From the NCBI RefSeq assembly GCF_036013975.1, contig NZ_CP107904.1, positions 6,915,001-6,979,000 of the forward strand: DNA of 64,000 bases, read 5' to 3'. The position numbers were made by a program, and so were the translations under genes. The stretch's first letter is position 1, and each line of letters opens with the position of its first letter. Below, in pieces: positions 46,974 to 55,500 of the stretch. The DNA comes from Kitasatospora sp. NBC_00458 (lineage in GTDB: Bacteria > Actinomycetota > Actinomycetes > Streptomycetales > Streptomycetaceae). The notes below the pieces were generated by a model. The model ran no database searches. It saw only the letters and a list, made by a program, of their open reading frames with translations, and had not been told where the DNA came from.

Positions 46974-48133
46974 GCGGAGATGGCCTCCCACACCTGGGGG
47001 TTGCCCCAGTAGGCGGAGTGGGACGAGGGGAAGGGCTGGCGGTTGTCCACTGCGGTGTCGGTGGCGAACCCGGGGAAGACGGGGGCGGCGGTGAAGGAGA
47101 GCAGGTCTCGCGGATCGTAGATGTTGAGCCAGCGCGGACGGAAGTGCTCAGGCGGCGGGGAGGTGCGGTCGAGCGAGACCAGCGCGCCGATCTCGTAGAA
47201 GTGGGCTGCCTGACTGCCCACCGTGACCAGTTGGTCGACCCGCGGCAGGTCCTCCTGGATCAGCAGGTCGACGGTCGCCACCCCGCCCAGGCTGTGCGCG
47301 ATGACCGTGACACGCTCACCCGGAGCGTCCTCGACGGTCCGCCTGATCAGGTCGCGAACGCCCTTGCCCCGGGCCTGGTAGCGCAGGATGTCACCGAGGA
47401 ACGGCATCGAGGTGTCGCCGATCCGGCCACGTCGACGGGTCACCAACGAGGTGAGACCCAGCAGTACGGGTGCGGACGCCTTGCGCAGGAGGCCCCTCGC
47501 GGACCGGCCGTCGGTCGCGAGTTCGGCGCCGAGCAGCGCCATCAGGTCGTCCCGGGCACGACCGTCCACGGTGTCCAGGCCGTCCTCGGCCGCTGCTGCC
47601 AGGGTGTACGCGAGCACAGCGCGGGCGGTGGCCCGGCGCTGCTCGTCGCCGGTCCGGTCGGCGGTGCGGGCCGCGTCGCGCAGCTCCGGTCGCGTCCGGA
47701 GTTCGGCCAGGGCCTCCTCGAAGTAGGGCAGCAACTCCTTGTCGGCCAGCGCGTCCCGCAACTCCGGGCCGGGGGCGTAGTCCCGGATCGTGCGGAGGAA
47801 GACGGCCGACGGGGGTTCGCCGGCCCGCATCAGGCCGCCCTGCGGCGGCGGGAGCAGGGTGAGCAGCCGCAACTCGTGCCACGGGTCGTTGTACAGCACG
47901 CCCCAGGCGGCGATCTCGTCGTCGCCGGTCCGGCCGCCTCCGGTCCCGTCGTAGTCGGGCACCGACAGACCGCCCAGGGCCATCGACGAGCCCATCGCCT
48001 CGCCCCAGAAGCACCCGCGGATCGGAACGTCGGGCCGGATCCCCGCCACGCCGTCGCTGACCGACTTGAACGTCCGGGTGTACGACCGCGCCCGCACGCC
48101 GGTGCCGTGCACGAAGACGATCGATCGGTCCAT
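46961..48133 (-). CDS. Alpha/beta hydrolase (lipase/PGAP1-like), first gene of the island operon
   Basis: A 390-residue hydrolase. IVFVHGTGVRARSY at the N terminus is the oxyanion-loop region. The nucleophile elbow is VIAHSLGGVATVDLL near residue 280, and late Asp (YDPRDLLSF) and His (FPSSHSAYW) positions complete a plausible triad. Such hydrolases occur as effectors or effector-processing enzymes in NTP-dependent conflict systems, and the substrate (lipid, peptide or signal) is unknown. The ATG at 48133 has GGGGGAGC upstream. The stop overlaps the caspase gene start region, so the four genes appear to be one transcript. Confidence 0.82.
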   Translation of the reverse strand: MDRSIVFVHGTGVRARSYTRTFKSVSDGVAGIRPDVPIRGCFWGEAMGSSMALGGLSVPDYDGTGGGRTGDDEIAAWGVLYNDPWHELRLLTLLPPPQGGLMRAGEPPSAVFLRTIRDYAPGPELRDALADKELLPYFEEALAELRTRPELRDAARTADRTGDEQRRATARAVLAYTLAAAAEDGLDTVDGRARDDLMALLGAELATDGRSARGLLRKASAPVLLGLTSLVTRRRGRIGDTSMPFLGDILRYQARGKGVRDLIRRTVEDAPGERVTVIAHSLGGVATVDLLIQEDLPRVDQLVTVGSQAAHFYEIGALVSLDRTSPPPEHFRPRWLNIYDPRDLLSFTAAPVFPGFATDTAVDNRQPFPSSHSAYWGNPQVWEAISAWSV

Positions 48134-48193
48134 GTGCTCCCCCGCTTCGGCACCTCGTCGAACGGCCGTCGGCCCACTGGGTGTTGCGCTTGG

Positions 48194-48199
48194 ATTGTA
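48194..48199 (-). promoter_or_regulatory. Candidate -10 element of the island operon
   Basis: TACAAT on the minus strand, about 60 bp before the hydrolase ATG and just inside the right direct repeat. No good -35 sits 16-18 bp upstream, so activation may be needed. Confidence 0.4.
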
Positions 48200-48263
48200 G
48201 GGCGCCGGAGGTCGACCCGGGGGTGCAATCGGCAACCGGGCGGCCGCCGGCCGAAGGGGCCGC

Positions 48264-48327
48264 GGGACGCGGGCTGCCGGTTCGACTTCGAGAACCCCGA
48301 GCACCGCTGAGCGGGGCCGGTCGGGGG
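48264..48327 (+). repeat. Right direct repeat bounding the island (att-like copy of the flavodoxin gene 3' end)
   Basis: A second copy of the 40608-40671 sequence. It still encodes DAGCRFDFENPEHR and a stop, but is detached from the rest of that gene. 48281-48327 is identical to 40625-40671. Confidence 0.9.
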
Positions 48328-48343
48328 CGGGGAATTAAATCGG

Positions 48344-48371
48344 TTGCGCCGGCGGGGAGGGCGGCTAGGGT
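48344..48371 (+). promoter_or_regulatory. Promoter of the leader ORF / RIO kinase gene
   Basis: TTGCGC (48344-48349), a 16-bp spacer and TAGGGT (48366-48371) make a good housekeeping-sigma-type promoter. It lies immediately outside the right island repeat, in an unusually AT-containing patch (GGAATTAAATCGG). Confidence 0.6.
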
Positions 48372-48427
48372 GATCCCTGTTCTCGCCGATGCGGTGCGAG
48401 GACCCGACGAAGAGGAGGTGTGTCCGG

Positions 48428-48505
48428 ATGGTTGCCGCCGTCACGCGGCGCGCCTTGGTGTGCGCGCCATACGCCTTCCTCGTACGTCCTTTCCCCACCG
48501 ACTGA
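48428..48505 (+). CDS. Short leader ORF upstream of the RIO kinase
   Basis: A 25-codon ORF, MVAAVTRRALVCAPYAFLVRP plus four residues, with a strong ribosome-binding site GAGGAGGTG (48412-48420) seven bases before its ATG. It sits between the promoter at 48344-48371 and the kinase ORF 54 bp downstream. It could be a regulatory leader peptide or a chance ORF. No attenuator-type hairpin was recognised. Confidence 0.45.
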   Translation: MVAAVTRRALVCAPYAFLVRPFPTD

Positions 48506-48559
48506 CAGCGCGCCGTACCGGCCGCGCCCCGGTGGGTCGTCTCCTCAGGAGCCACCGCA

Positions 48560-49573
48560 GTGCGCGAGCGTTTTTCCGACAGTGATTCCTTCTCCCGTAT
48601 CCGCCCCAAGGGCGGGGCCCGGCGTGGTCGCCGGTCCGAGGGGCTGGACGGGTTCGAGGACTTCGAGCCCGAGTACTTCCCCGCCGGGACGGCCGGGTCC
48701 TCCGGGTTCTCCGAGTCCTCCGGGTTCTCCGAGGGCCTCGAAGGCCTCGACGAGTTCGCCCTCGTGTCCCGGCCCCCCGCCGACGGTCCGGCGGAGGGCG
48801 ACCGCTGGTCCACCTGGGACCAGTCCACCCCCACCGAGAAGGGGCCCGAGCCGCGCCCCGACTGGGTGGTGACCGAGCTCGCGGCCGTCGACACCGAGCT
48901 CGGGATCGTCAAGACCGGCAAGGAGGCCGACGTCTTCCTGCTGGAGCGCGGTGTCCCCGGCACCGGGCGGCGCACCCTGATGGCCGCCAAGCGCTACCGG
49001 GACGCCCAGCACCGGATGTTCCACCGCGACTCCGGCTACCTGGAGGGCCGTCAGCACAAGGAGTCCCGGGTCTCCCGGGCGATGGCCAAGCGCACCGCGT
49101 TCGGCAAGGAGGCGATCGCCGGCCAGTGGGCGGCGGCCGAGTTCTCGGCGCTCAGCCGGCTCTGGACCGCCGGGGTGGCCGTCCCCTACCCCGTGCAGAT
49201 CACGGGGACCGAGATCCTGATGGAGTTCGTCGGCGACGAGGCCGGTACGGCCGCGCCCCGGCTCGCCCAACTCCGCGCGGAGGAGGCCGACATCGAGGAC
49301 CTGTGGGGGCAGCTCGGCCACAGCCTGTCGCTGCTGGCGGCCGACGGCTACGCGCACGGCGACCTCTCCGCCTACAACATCCTCGTCCACCACGGGCGGC
49401 TGGTGATCATCGACGTCCCGCAGATCGTGGACGTCATCGCCAACCCGCGCGGGCTGTCGTTCCTGGAGCGGGACGTGCGCAACGTCGGTGCCTGGTTCGT
49501 CTCCCGCGGCCTGCGCGAGGGGCGCGTCGAGGAGCTGGTCGACTCGCTCGCCCGGGACACCCGGCGGCGGTAG
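48560..49573 (+). CDS. RIO1-family atypical serine kinase/ATPase
   Basis: A 337-residue protein. A Gly/Ser/Phe-rich disordered N terminus (about 1-95, with repeated SSGFSE/EGLEGLD) precedes the RIO kinase domain. The flexible nucleotide-binding motif VKTGKEADVFLLE lies near residue 114. The catalytic loop is AHGDLSAYNILVHHG near 270, and the metal-binding VIIDVPQIVDV is near 287. The Lys of MAAKRYRD is present. RIO kinases are ribosome-biogenesis factors in archaea and eukaryotes, and the role in actinomycetes is unclear. The GTG start at 48560 follows AGGAG (48547-48551). Confidence 0.9.
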   Translation: MRERFSDSDSFSRIRPKGGARRGRRSEGLDGFEDFEPEYFPAGTAGSSGFSESSGFSEGLEGLDEFALVSRPPADGPAEGDRWSTWDQSTPTEKGPEPRPDWVVTELAAVDTELGIVKTGKEADVFLLERGVPGTGRRTLMAAKRYRDAQHRMFHRDSGYLEGRQHKESRVSRAMAKRTAFGKEAIAGQWAAAEFSALSRLWTAGVAVPYPVQITGTEILMEFVGDEAGTAAPRLAQLRAEEADIEDLWGQLGHSLSLLAADGYAHGDLSAYNILVHHGRLVIIDVPQIVDVIANPRGLSFLERDVRNVGAWFVSRGLREGRVEELVDSLARDTRRR

Positions 49574-49653
49574 GCCCTCTCCTCCGGATCTCGCCGGGCG
49601 TGCGCCGCCGGGCCCGGCCGCCGAACCGTCGGCGGAGGGCCCCGGCGGGCGCG

Positions 49654-49698
49654 GCGGCACCCGTCACCGGCGGGTGCACCGGCGGTGACGGGTGCCGC
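49654..49698. terminator. Bidirectional hairpin terminator
   Basis: A perfect 15-bp stem (GCGGCACCCGTCACC with its complement) and a 15-base, itself partly self-complementary loop, between the convergent RIO kinase and the hypothetical gene. Confidence 0.75.
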
Positions 49699-49703
49699 CC
49701 GGC

Positions 49704-50258
49704 TCACAGGAGTTCCTGGGCGGCGAGCGACGCGCCCGCCGCGCCGCAGGCCCCGCCCAGGACCCCGCAGGCCACGCCGCAGAGCTCGTCCCCGACGAGG
49801 ACGCCGAGGACGCCGCCGACGACGTCCGAGGCGACCACCGCCCCCTGGGAGGCCTTGAGCGCGACCGCCTCCGGGCCGGCCTCCTCCGTGCGCCGGAGGA
49901 AGCCGAGGCTGCTGGCCGAGGCGATCGAGGCGATCACCACCGCGTACGGGTGCGCGCCGGAGGTCCTGAAGTGCTCCAGCAGGCCGTCGACCCCCTCGGA
50001 CTTCTCCCGGGGTGACGCCTCCGAGCGGATCAGGCGCAGCAGGTCCAGCAGTTGCTGCAGCTCCGTGTCGGTCAGCCGTCCCCGCCCGTGCAGGGTGGCG
50101 AGTTCCGCCTCGCCCCTGGCCACCAGCTGGTCCAGCGAGAGCCTCAGGAGCTCGGGGACCACCCGCAGGACCTCCGTGTGCGCTTCCCCGGCGTGGAGCG
50201 CCAGCTCCCGGATCGGGATGTCGGCATCGGGGTCGCTCGGCCAGCTGGCGTCGGTCAT
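49704..50258 (-). CDS. Hypothetical protein
   Basis: A 184-residue protein that I do not recognise. The N-terminal two thirds are soluble and helical (REKSEGVDGLLEHF and similar). The C-terminal about 60 residues are small-residue-rich and hydrophobic (VVASDVVGGVLGVLVGDELCGVACGVLGGACGAAGAS), with three Cys and many Gly, resembling a glycine-zipper or leaderless bacteriocin-like membrane segment. A glycine-zipper toxin or a membrane-inserting peptide precursor are speculative possibilities. The start at 50258 has only a weak ribosome-binding site. It is leftward, upstream of a terminator shared with the RIO kinase. Confidence 0.65.
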   Translation of the reverse strand: MTDASWPSDPDADIPIRELALHAGEAHTEVLRVVPELLRLSLDQLVARGEAELATLHGRGRLTDTELQQLLDLLRLIRSEASPREKSEGVDGLLEHFRTSGAHPYAVVIASIASASSLGFLRRTEEAGPEAVALKASQGAVVASDVVGGVLGVLVGDELCGVACGVLGGACGAAGASLAAQELL

Positions 50259-50293
50259 GGCGGTCCGCTTCTTCTCGGGTGGGGGCGTTGCTC

Positions 50294-50331
50294 GGGGTGG
50301 GGAGCGCGGCTTGGGGTGGGGAGCGCGGCTT
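50294..50331. repeat. Two perfect tandem copies of a 19-bp unit
   Basis: GGGGTGGGGAGCGCGGCTT occurs twice head-to-tail about 35 bp upstream of the leftward hypothetical gene. It overlaps the region where that gene's promoter would be expected, so it could be a binding-site array or simple slippage. Confidence 0.8.
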
Positions 50332-50477
50332 GGGCGGGTGCGCGTTCGGCGGCGAAGCCCGGCCCACCGCCGTGCCGTGCTGGGATTATGGCGCCGCCGG
50401 CGCGGCCCCCCCGGGCGCCTCCCGCACGCCGTCACCCGGGTGGACGGTAAGTCACATCACCGCACGTCGGCGGCCCG

Positions 50478-51797
50478 TCAGCGGCCGCCGCAGAACGCCG
50501 TCTCCAGGAACCCCTTCATCGCGGCGAGTTGGGCCGCCTCGTCCTTCTCGTCGCCGCGCCCCGTGTAGGAGAGCGCGACCTGGCGGTCGGCGGTGCCCCA
50601 GAGCTGGGTGTCGTAGCCGAAGATGCCGCCGTTGTGCCCGAGCACCGGTCCGCAGGAGAGCTGGTACCGGGCCAGGCCGAGGCCGTAGTCGAGCTCGTGC
50701 GACCCGGGATCGGTCTGCACCGTGGAGGTCATCTCCCGCATCAGCCACGGCGGCAGCAACCGTCCGCCGAGCAGGGCCCGTTCGAAGCGCGCCAGGTCGT
50801 CCGTGGTGGAGATCAGCTCGCCGGCGGCGCCCGCCCAGGAGGGGTTGTGCTCGGTGACGTCGACGTACGTCTTGCGGACCGGCCCGGCCTCGTCGACGAT
50901 CGTCCAGTACCCGTGGGCGTGCGGGCCGGGGATCGCGCTCGCGGTGCCGGGGAACAGGCTGCCGGCCATCCCGAGCGGCCCCAGGATGCGCCGGGTGACC
51001 TCCTGGCCGTACTCGCGCCCGGTGGCCTTCTCGATCAGCAGGCCGAGCAGCGCGTAGTTGGTGTTGGAGTACCGCCACTCGGCGCCTGGTGGGAAGTACG
51101 GCGGGTGCGCGGCGGAGACCGCGACCAGCCGGCGTGCGGTGACGGTGCGCTGCAGTCCGCCGTCGGCGACCCAGGCGCGGAAGACCGCCGGGTCGAACAG
51201 TTCGGGGAAGATCCCGTCGCTCTCGTTGGTCGGATCCCACAGGCCCGAGGTGTGGTTCAGGAGTTGGCGCACCGTGATGCCCGCCCCGTTCGGGACGAGG
51301 CCCGGCAGGTGCTTCTCCACGGAGTCGTCCAGGCCGACGCGGCGCTCGCCGACCAGTTGGAGCACGGTGGTGGCGACGAGCACCTTGGTCACGCTGCCGG
51401 CCCGGAACCGGCCGTCGGCGCGTACGGGCGAGCCGGTCGCCAGGTCGGCCACCCCCGAGGCACCCCGCCAGACCCCGCCGCGGTCGCGGATCTCGGCGAT
51501 CGCGGACACCGCCCCGGCCTCGGTCAGCGCCGCCAGGGCCTTCCGCCGCTGCCCGGCGGCGGCCCGGCCGGCCTGGTCGGCGGGTTCGGCTGATTCGGTG
51601 GGTTCGGGAGCGAGGAAGGGTTCGGCCGGGCCTGAGGCCGGACCCGAGGCCGGACCGGAGTCCTCGCCGGGGGCCGGTGCGCCCGCGGTCGGGGCGGGCA
51701 CGGGTGCGGGCACGGGTGCGGCGAATGCGGGAGCCGCGGAGGCGGCGAGGGCGAGGCCGACCACGGCGGCCACGATGGGGGCAAGGCGGTGTTTCAC
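50478..51797 (-). CDS. Secreted serine hydrolase (D-Ala-D-Ala carboxypeptidase/class C beta-lactamase fold)
   Basis: A 439-residue protein with a signal peptide (residues 1-27, ending AFAAP), then a Pro/Ala/Gly/Ser-rich linker to about 85. The catalytic domain carries SVTK near 135, YSN near 242 and HNG near 386, so all three AmpC/R61-type motifs are intact. It is a paralogue of the gene at 35281-36555, with closely similar stretches (TVLQLVGERR.GLDD.., TVRQLLNHTSG, YSNTNY, RALLGGRLL). It is predicted to cleave peptidoglycan D-Ala or a related ester/amide outside the membrane. The GTG at 51797 has GGGGAGGAACC upstream. The frame is open for another 1.7 kb, but that part is antisense to other genes. 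Confidence 0.9.
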   Translation of the reverse strand: MKHRLAPIVAAVVGLALAASAAPAFAAPVPAPVPAPTAGAPAPGEDSGPASGPASGPAEPFLAPEPTESAEPADQAGRAAAGQRRKALAALTEAGAVSAIAEIRDRGGVWRGASGVADLATGSPVRADGRFRAGSVTKVLVATTVLQLVGERRVGLDDSVEKHLPGLVPNGAGITVRQLLNHTSGLWDPTNESDGIFPELFDPAVFRAWVADGGLQRTVTARRLVAVSAAHPPYFPPGAEWRYSNTNYALLGLLIEKATGREYGQEVTRRILGPLGMAGSLFPGTASAIPGPHAHGYWTIVDEAGPVRKTYVDVTEHNPSWAGAAGELISTTDDLARFERALLGGRLLPPWLMREMTSTVQTDPGSHELDYGLGLARYQLSCGPVLGHNGGIFGYDTQLWGTADRQVALSYTGRGDEKDEAAQLAAMKGFLETAFCGGR

Positions 51798-52221
51798 GGG
51801 TTCCTCCCCGGATGCGGGCGGACCGCGTCCGCCTCGGGTCCCAGCCTTCCGGCCGCCTGCGGCGCGATCGTCGCTCTGACTGAGGAGGCGGGTCTCGGCC
51901 CCTGGAGGTACGCGTGTACGCCGCCCGAAGGAGACGGCCCCGCAGGCCCGTTGGTCCCGCACCGTCCGCCCGGCCCCTCCCGCCCAGCCCCTCCCGCACC
52001 GCCTCCCGCGGCGCCCGTCGTGGCGCCCGCCCGTCGCGCCGCCCGGTGGCGGGGGCGGCAGCGGGGGCCGGGGCACCGCCGCCCGGCGCCGACTCCCGTA
52101 CGGCGCGCACGCGTTCCGCCCCCGCCGGTCGGACCGTTCGCGCCGCCCGCAGGGGGCGGTGGCCGTACGATGGGGCCCGCGAGTTCGGCCCGTCCTGGCG
52201 GGGGAGACGGAAGGCTTCAGT
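51798..52221. other. Divergent intergenic region, no gene
   Basis: 424 bp between the leftward serine hydrolase and the rightward Trypco1 gene. It is GC-rich and mostly C/G/Pro-codon-like in every frame. No promoter hexamers, operator palindromes or small genes with support were found. Confidence 0.5.
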
Positions 52222-52557
52222 GTGCCAACACACGTGATCACGTACGAGGTCGACGACGAGACCGTGGTCGGCTTCGAGGTGGAGGCGACGGACGCGTTCC
52301 ACCCGGTCGGGGCGACCGAGGTGGCCGGACGGGTGCGGGAGGCCGTCGGGCCGGCCGTGGAGGCGGCGCGGGCGGTGCTCGCGCAGGTGGCCTCGATGGG
52401 GCCGGACGAGGTCGAGCTGAAGTTCGGCATCAAGGTGAACGGGACCGCCAACTGGCTGGTCGCCAGGGCGGCGACCGAGGCCAACTTCGAGGTGACGCTC
52501 ACCTGGAAGCCGCGCGGGGAGGCGACCGGGGGCTCCGCCCCGGGCCCCGGGGAGTGA
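52222..52557 (+). CDS. CU044_2847-family protein (trypsin-co-occurring domain, Trypco1)
   Basis: A 111-residue single-domain protein: a beta-strand opening VITYEVDDETVVGFEVE, a central helix around REAVGPAVEAARAVLAQV, and the conserved VELKFGIKVNGTANWLVARAA. These features fit the small domain that accompanies trypsin-like proteases in actinobacterial conflict systems. The four-base overlap with the downstream trypsin-NACHT-WD40 gene supports a direct partnership, perhaps as adaptor, inhibitor or cleaved signal. The GTG at 52222 has GGAGACGGAAGG upstream. Confidence 0.82.
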   Translation: MPTHVITYEVDDETVVGFEVEATDAFHPVGATEVAGRVREAVGPAVEAARAVLAQVASMGPDEVELKFGIKVNGTANWLVARAATEANFEVTLTWKPRGEATGGSAPGPGE

Positions 52558-55500
52558 CCGGGTCCGGGCCGGCGGTGCGGCGGCCGGGCTCGGGGAACTG
52601 GGTGGCCTCCGTCCACCTGGCCCAGCGGGGCGGCGCGATCGGCTCCGGGTTCCTGATCGACGAACGGCGGGTGCTGACCTGCGCGCACGTCACGAGGCCC
52701 AAGGGGCGGCCCGCCGAGGAACTCTGGGTGGCGTTCCCCAAGCTGCCCGACCTGATGGTGCGCCGGGTGAAGGTGGCCGAGGTCGTGCTGCCCGACCCGG
52801 ACGTCCTGGACGGCACGCAGGCCGACGTCGCGGTGCTGGTCCTGAGCGAGCCCGTGCCCGCCTACGCGGCGGCCCGCCTGCGCCGGCCGACCCCGGACGA
52901 CCTGGTGGGCCAGGCCTGGTGGTCGTTCGGCTTCCCGCACGGCCAGGTGCTCGGCAACTCGGCGGACGGGTCCGTCGGCGAGGCGCTGGCCTTCGGCTGG
53001 GTCCGGTTGGACACCGGCTCCCGCTACCCCGTGCAGCCCGGCTTCAGCGGGTCCGCGCTCTGGTCGCCCGAGTACGACGCGGTGGTGGGCATCGTCGGCC
53101 AGGCGAACGGCGGCAACGGGGACGCCCAGGCGATCACCCTGTGGATGGCCGACCTCTGCCTGCCCGAGCAGAAGCTGGGCGTCCTCGCGAGCTGGTCCGC
53201 GGAGGCCGCCGGGGACGGCGCCCTCGCCGCATGGGGCTGGACCCTGGACCGCGACCCGGAGGCGCGCCGCCACTGGCGCCCGCGCGCCCGGGGCGTCAGC
53301 ACCGACGCGGAGCGCGGCTTCCGCTTCCGCGGCCGCAGCACCGCCCTCAACGAGATCGTCTACTGGCTGCACGAGGGCGCCGAGCGGCAGGCCCTCGTGG
53401 TGACCGGCTCCCCGGGCGTCGGGAAGTCGGCCGTCCTCGGACGGATCGTCACCACCGCCGACGCCGACGTCGTGGCGACCCTCCCGCCCGAGGACGACGC
53501 CGTCCGCGCCCGGGTGGGTTCGGTCGCCTGCGCCGTCCACGCGAAGGGGAAGACCGCCATGGCGGTCGCCGAGGAGATCGCCCGCGGTGCGTCGGCCGCC
53601 CTGCCGGCCGCCCCGCAGGACCTGGCGCTAGTGCTGCGGGACGCCCTGATGGCCCGCCGGCCCCCGCACTTCAACGTGGTGATCGACGCCCTCGACGAGG
53701 CCGCCACCCCCGCCGACGCCCGGGCCGTGATCACCGGCATCGTCCAGCCCCTGGTGGAGACCTGCAGCGACCTGGGCGTCCGGGTGGTCCTCGGCAGCCG
53801 CCGCCGGGACAACGGCGGCGGCCTGCTCTCCGTGTTCGGGACGGCGATGCGGGTCATCGACCTGGACACCGCCACCTACTTCTCCGAGGCGGACCTCGCC
53901 GCGTACGCCCTGGCCACGCTGCAGCTGGCCGGCGACGAACGGCCCGACAGCCCCTACCGGGACGAGGCGGTGGCCGGCCCGGTCGCCCACCGGATCGCCG
54001 CCCTCTCGGAGCAGAACTTCCTGATCGCCGGGCTGGTCGCCCGCACCCACGGCATGGCCGACCGGACGCCGGTCGCCCCCCGCGACGTCGCCTTCACCCC
54101 CACCGTCGACGCGGCCCTGCGCGAGTACCTGAAGCTGCTGCCGCCGGTCGACGGCGTCCCCGCCTGGGACGCGATGACCGCGCTGGCCTACGCGGAGGCG
54201 CCGGGCGTGCCGCTCGCACTGTGGCGCGCGGCCATCCGGGCGCTGTTCGGGGTGGCGGTGCCGGAGGACGCGCTGCGGGCCTTCGCCCGCTCCTCGGCCG
54301 CCAACTTCCTGGTGGAGACGATGGCCGCCGAGCCCGGTGACGCCGGCGGCCGGATCCTCCGGCTCTTCCACCAGGCCCTCGACGACGCCCTGCTCGGCGC
54401 CCGCGCCGACCTGGACATGACCGCCGCCGACGAGGGGAAGATCGCCCGGGCGCTCACCGAGCTGGGCCGGGCCACGGCGTGGACGGGCTGCCCCGACTAC
54501 CTGCTGGCCGCCCTGCCCGGCCACGCGGCCAGGGGCGGAGTGCTGGACGACCTGCTGCTCGACGACTCCTACCTGCTCCGCGCCGACCTCGGCCGGATCA
54601 TCCCGCTGGCCGGGGCGACCCCGGCCGGGTCCGCCGCGATGCCGAGGTCGCTGCTGCTGCGCAAGACCCCGCGCGCGATCCACGCCGGCCCGGCGGCCCG
54701 GGCGGCGCTGTTCAGCGTCACCGCGGCCCGGGACGGCCTCGCCGGGGGCGAGTTCGCCGCCGAGGCGCCGTACCGGGGGGTGTGGGCCGCGGTGACCGCC
54801 CGGCAGGAGGACACCGTCCTGGAGGGCCACCAGGGCACGGTCGCCCTGGTCTGCGAAGTCCCGGTGGGGGAGCGGTCGTTGATGGCGGCCGTCGACGACC
54901 GGGCGGTCCGGGTCTGGGACCCGACCTCGGGCGACCTGCTGCGCACCCTGCCCGGGGACGCCCGGTCGGTGCTGGCGGTGTGCGCGGTGCCGACCGGGCA
55001 CGGCACGGTCCTCGCGACGGCGGGCGCCGACCACCTGGTGCGGCTCTGGGACCCGCTCACCGGGCAGCTCGTCCGGACCCTGGCGGAGCACACCGGCGCC
55101 GTGCGCCACCTCTGCCACGTCCGGCTGGGCGAGCGCGACCTGCTGGTCAGCGCGGGGGACGACGTCACCGTGCGGCTGTGGGACCCGGTGAGCGGCCAGA
55201 ACCTGCAGACCCTGCACGACCACGCCGGACCCCTGGCGGCCGTCGCACCGGAGGCGCCCGCCGGGGGCTACGACATCATCGTCGCCCGCGGACCCGGTAT
55301 GGGCGGGGCACGGAGCCTGCGGCTCTGGGGCGTGGTCCCGGCGGCCGACGGGCGGGCCGGTGACGCGGCCTCGGGAGGCCCGCCGGTCCGGTACTTCCCG
55401 GGCAGCCGTGACGAGACGACGGCGGACACCCTGGCGGCCGATCCCGGAGGCCGGTTCGTCGCCGAGCCGGCCGGCGCGGACGTCCGGCTCTGGAACCTGC

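Larger units (their letters stand above)
40625..48280. mobile_element. Putative integrated genomic island carrying a vWA/TIR-MoxR-VMAP conflict operon
   Basis: A 7656-bp segment lies between the two 47-bp identical direct repeats. Recombination between them would remove it and leave an intact flavodoxin-fold gene followed by the RIO-kinase promoter. It holds four genes, all leftward and overlapping or nearly so. No integrase, transposase, relaxase or phage gene is present, so any mobilisation would have to be in trans, or the mobility genes have been lost. The boundaries and single-operon cargo are seen directly. Mobility is inference. Confidence 0.65.

Noticed and set aside
40625..48280. Insertion sequence or composite transposon
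   Set aside because: No transposase, terminal inverted repeats or short target duplication. The 47-bp repeats are a duplicated gene end, which fits site-specific integration better.
50478..53540. Extension of the second serine hydrolase to 1020 codons
   Set aside because: The extension is antisense to the Trypco1 and trypsin genes. The GTG at 51797 has a good ribosome-binding site and starts a signal peptide.
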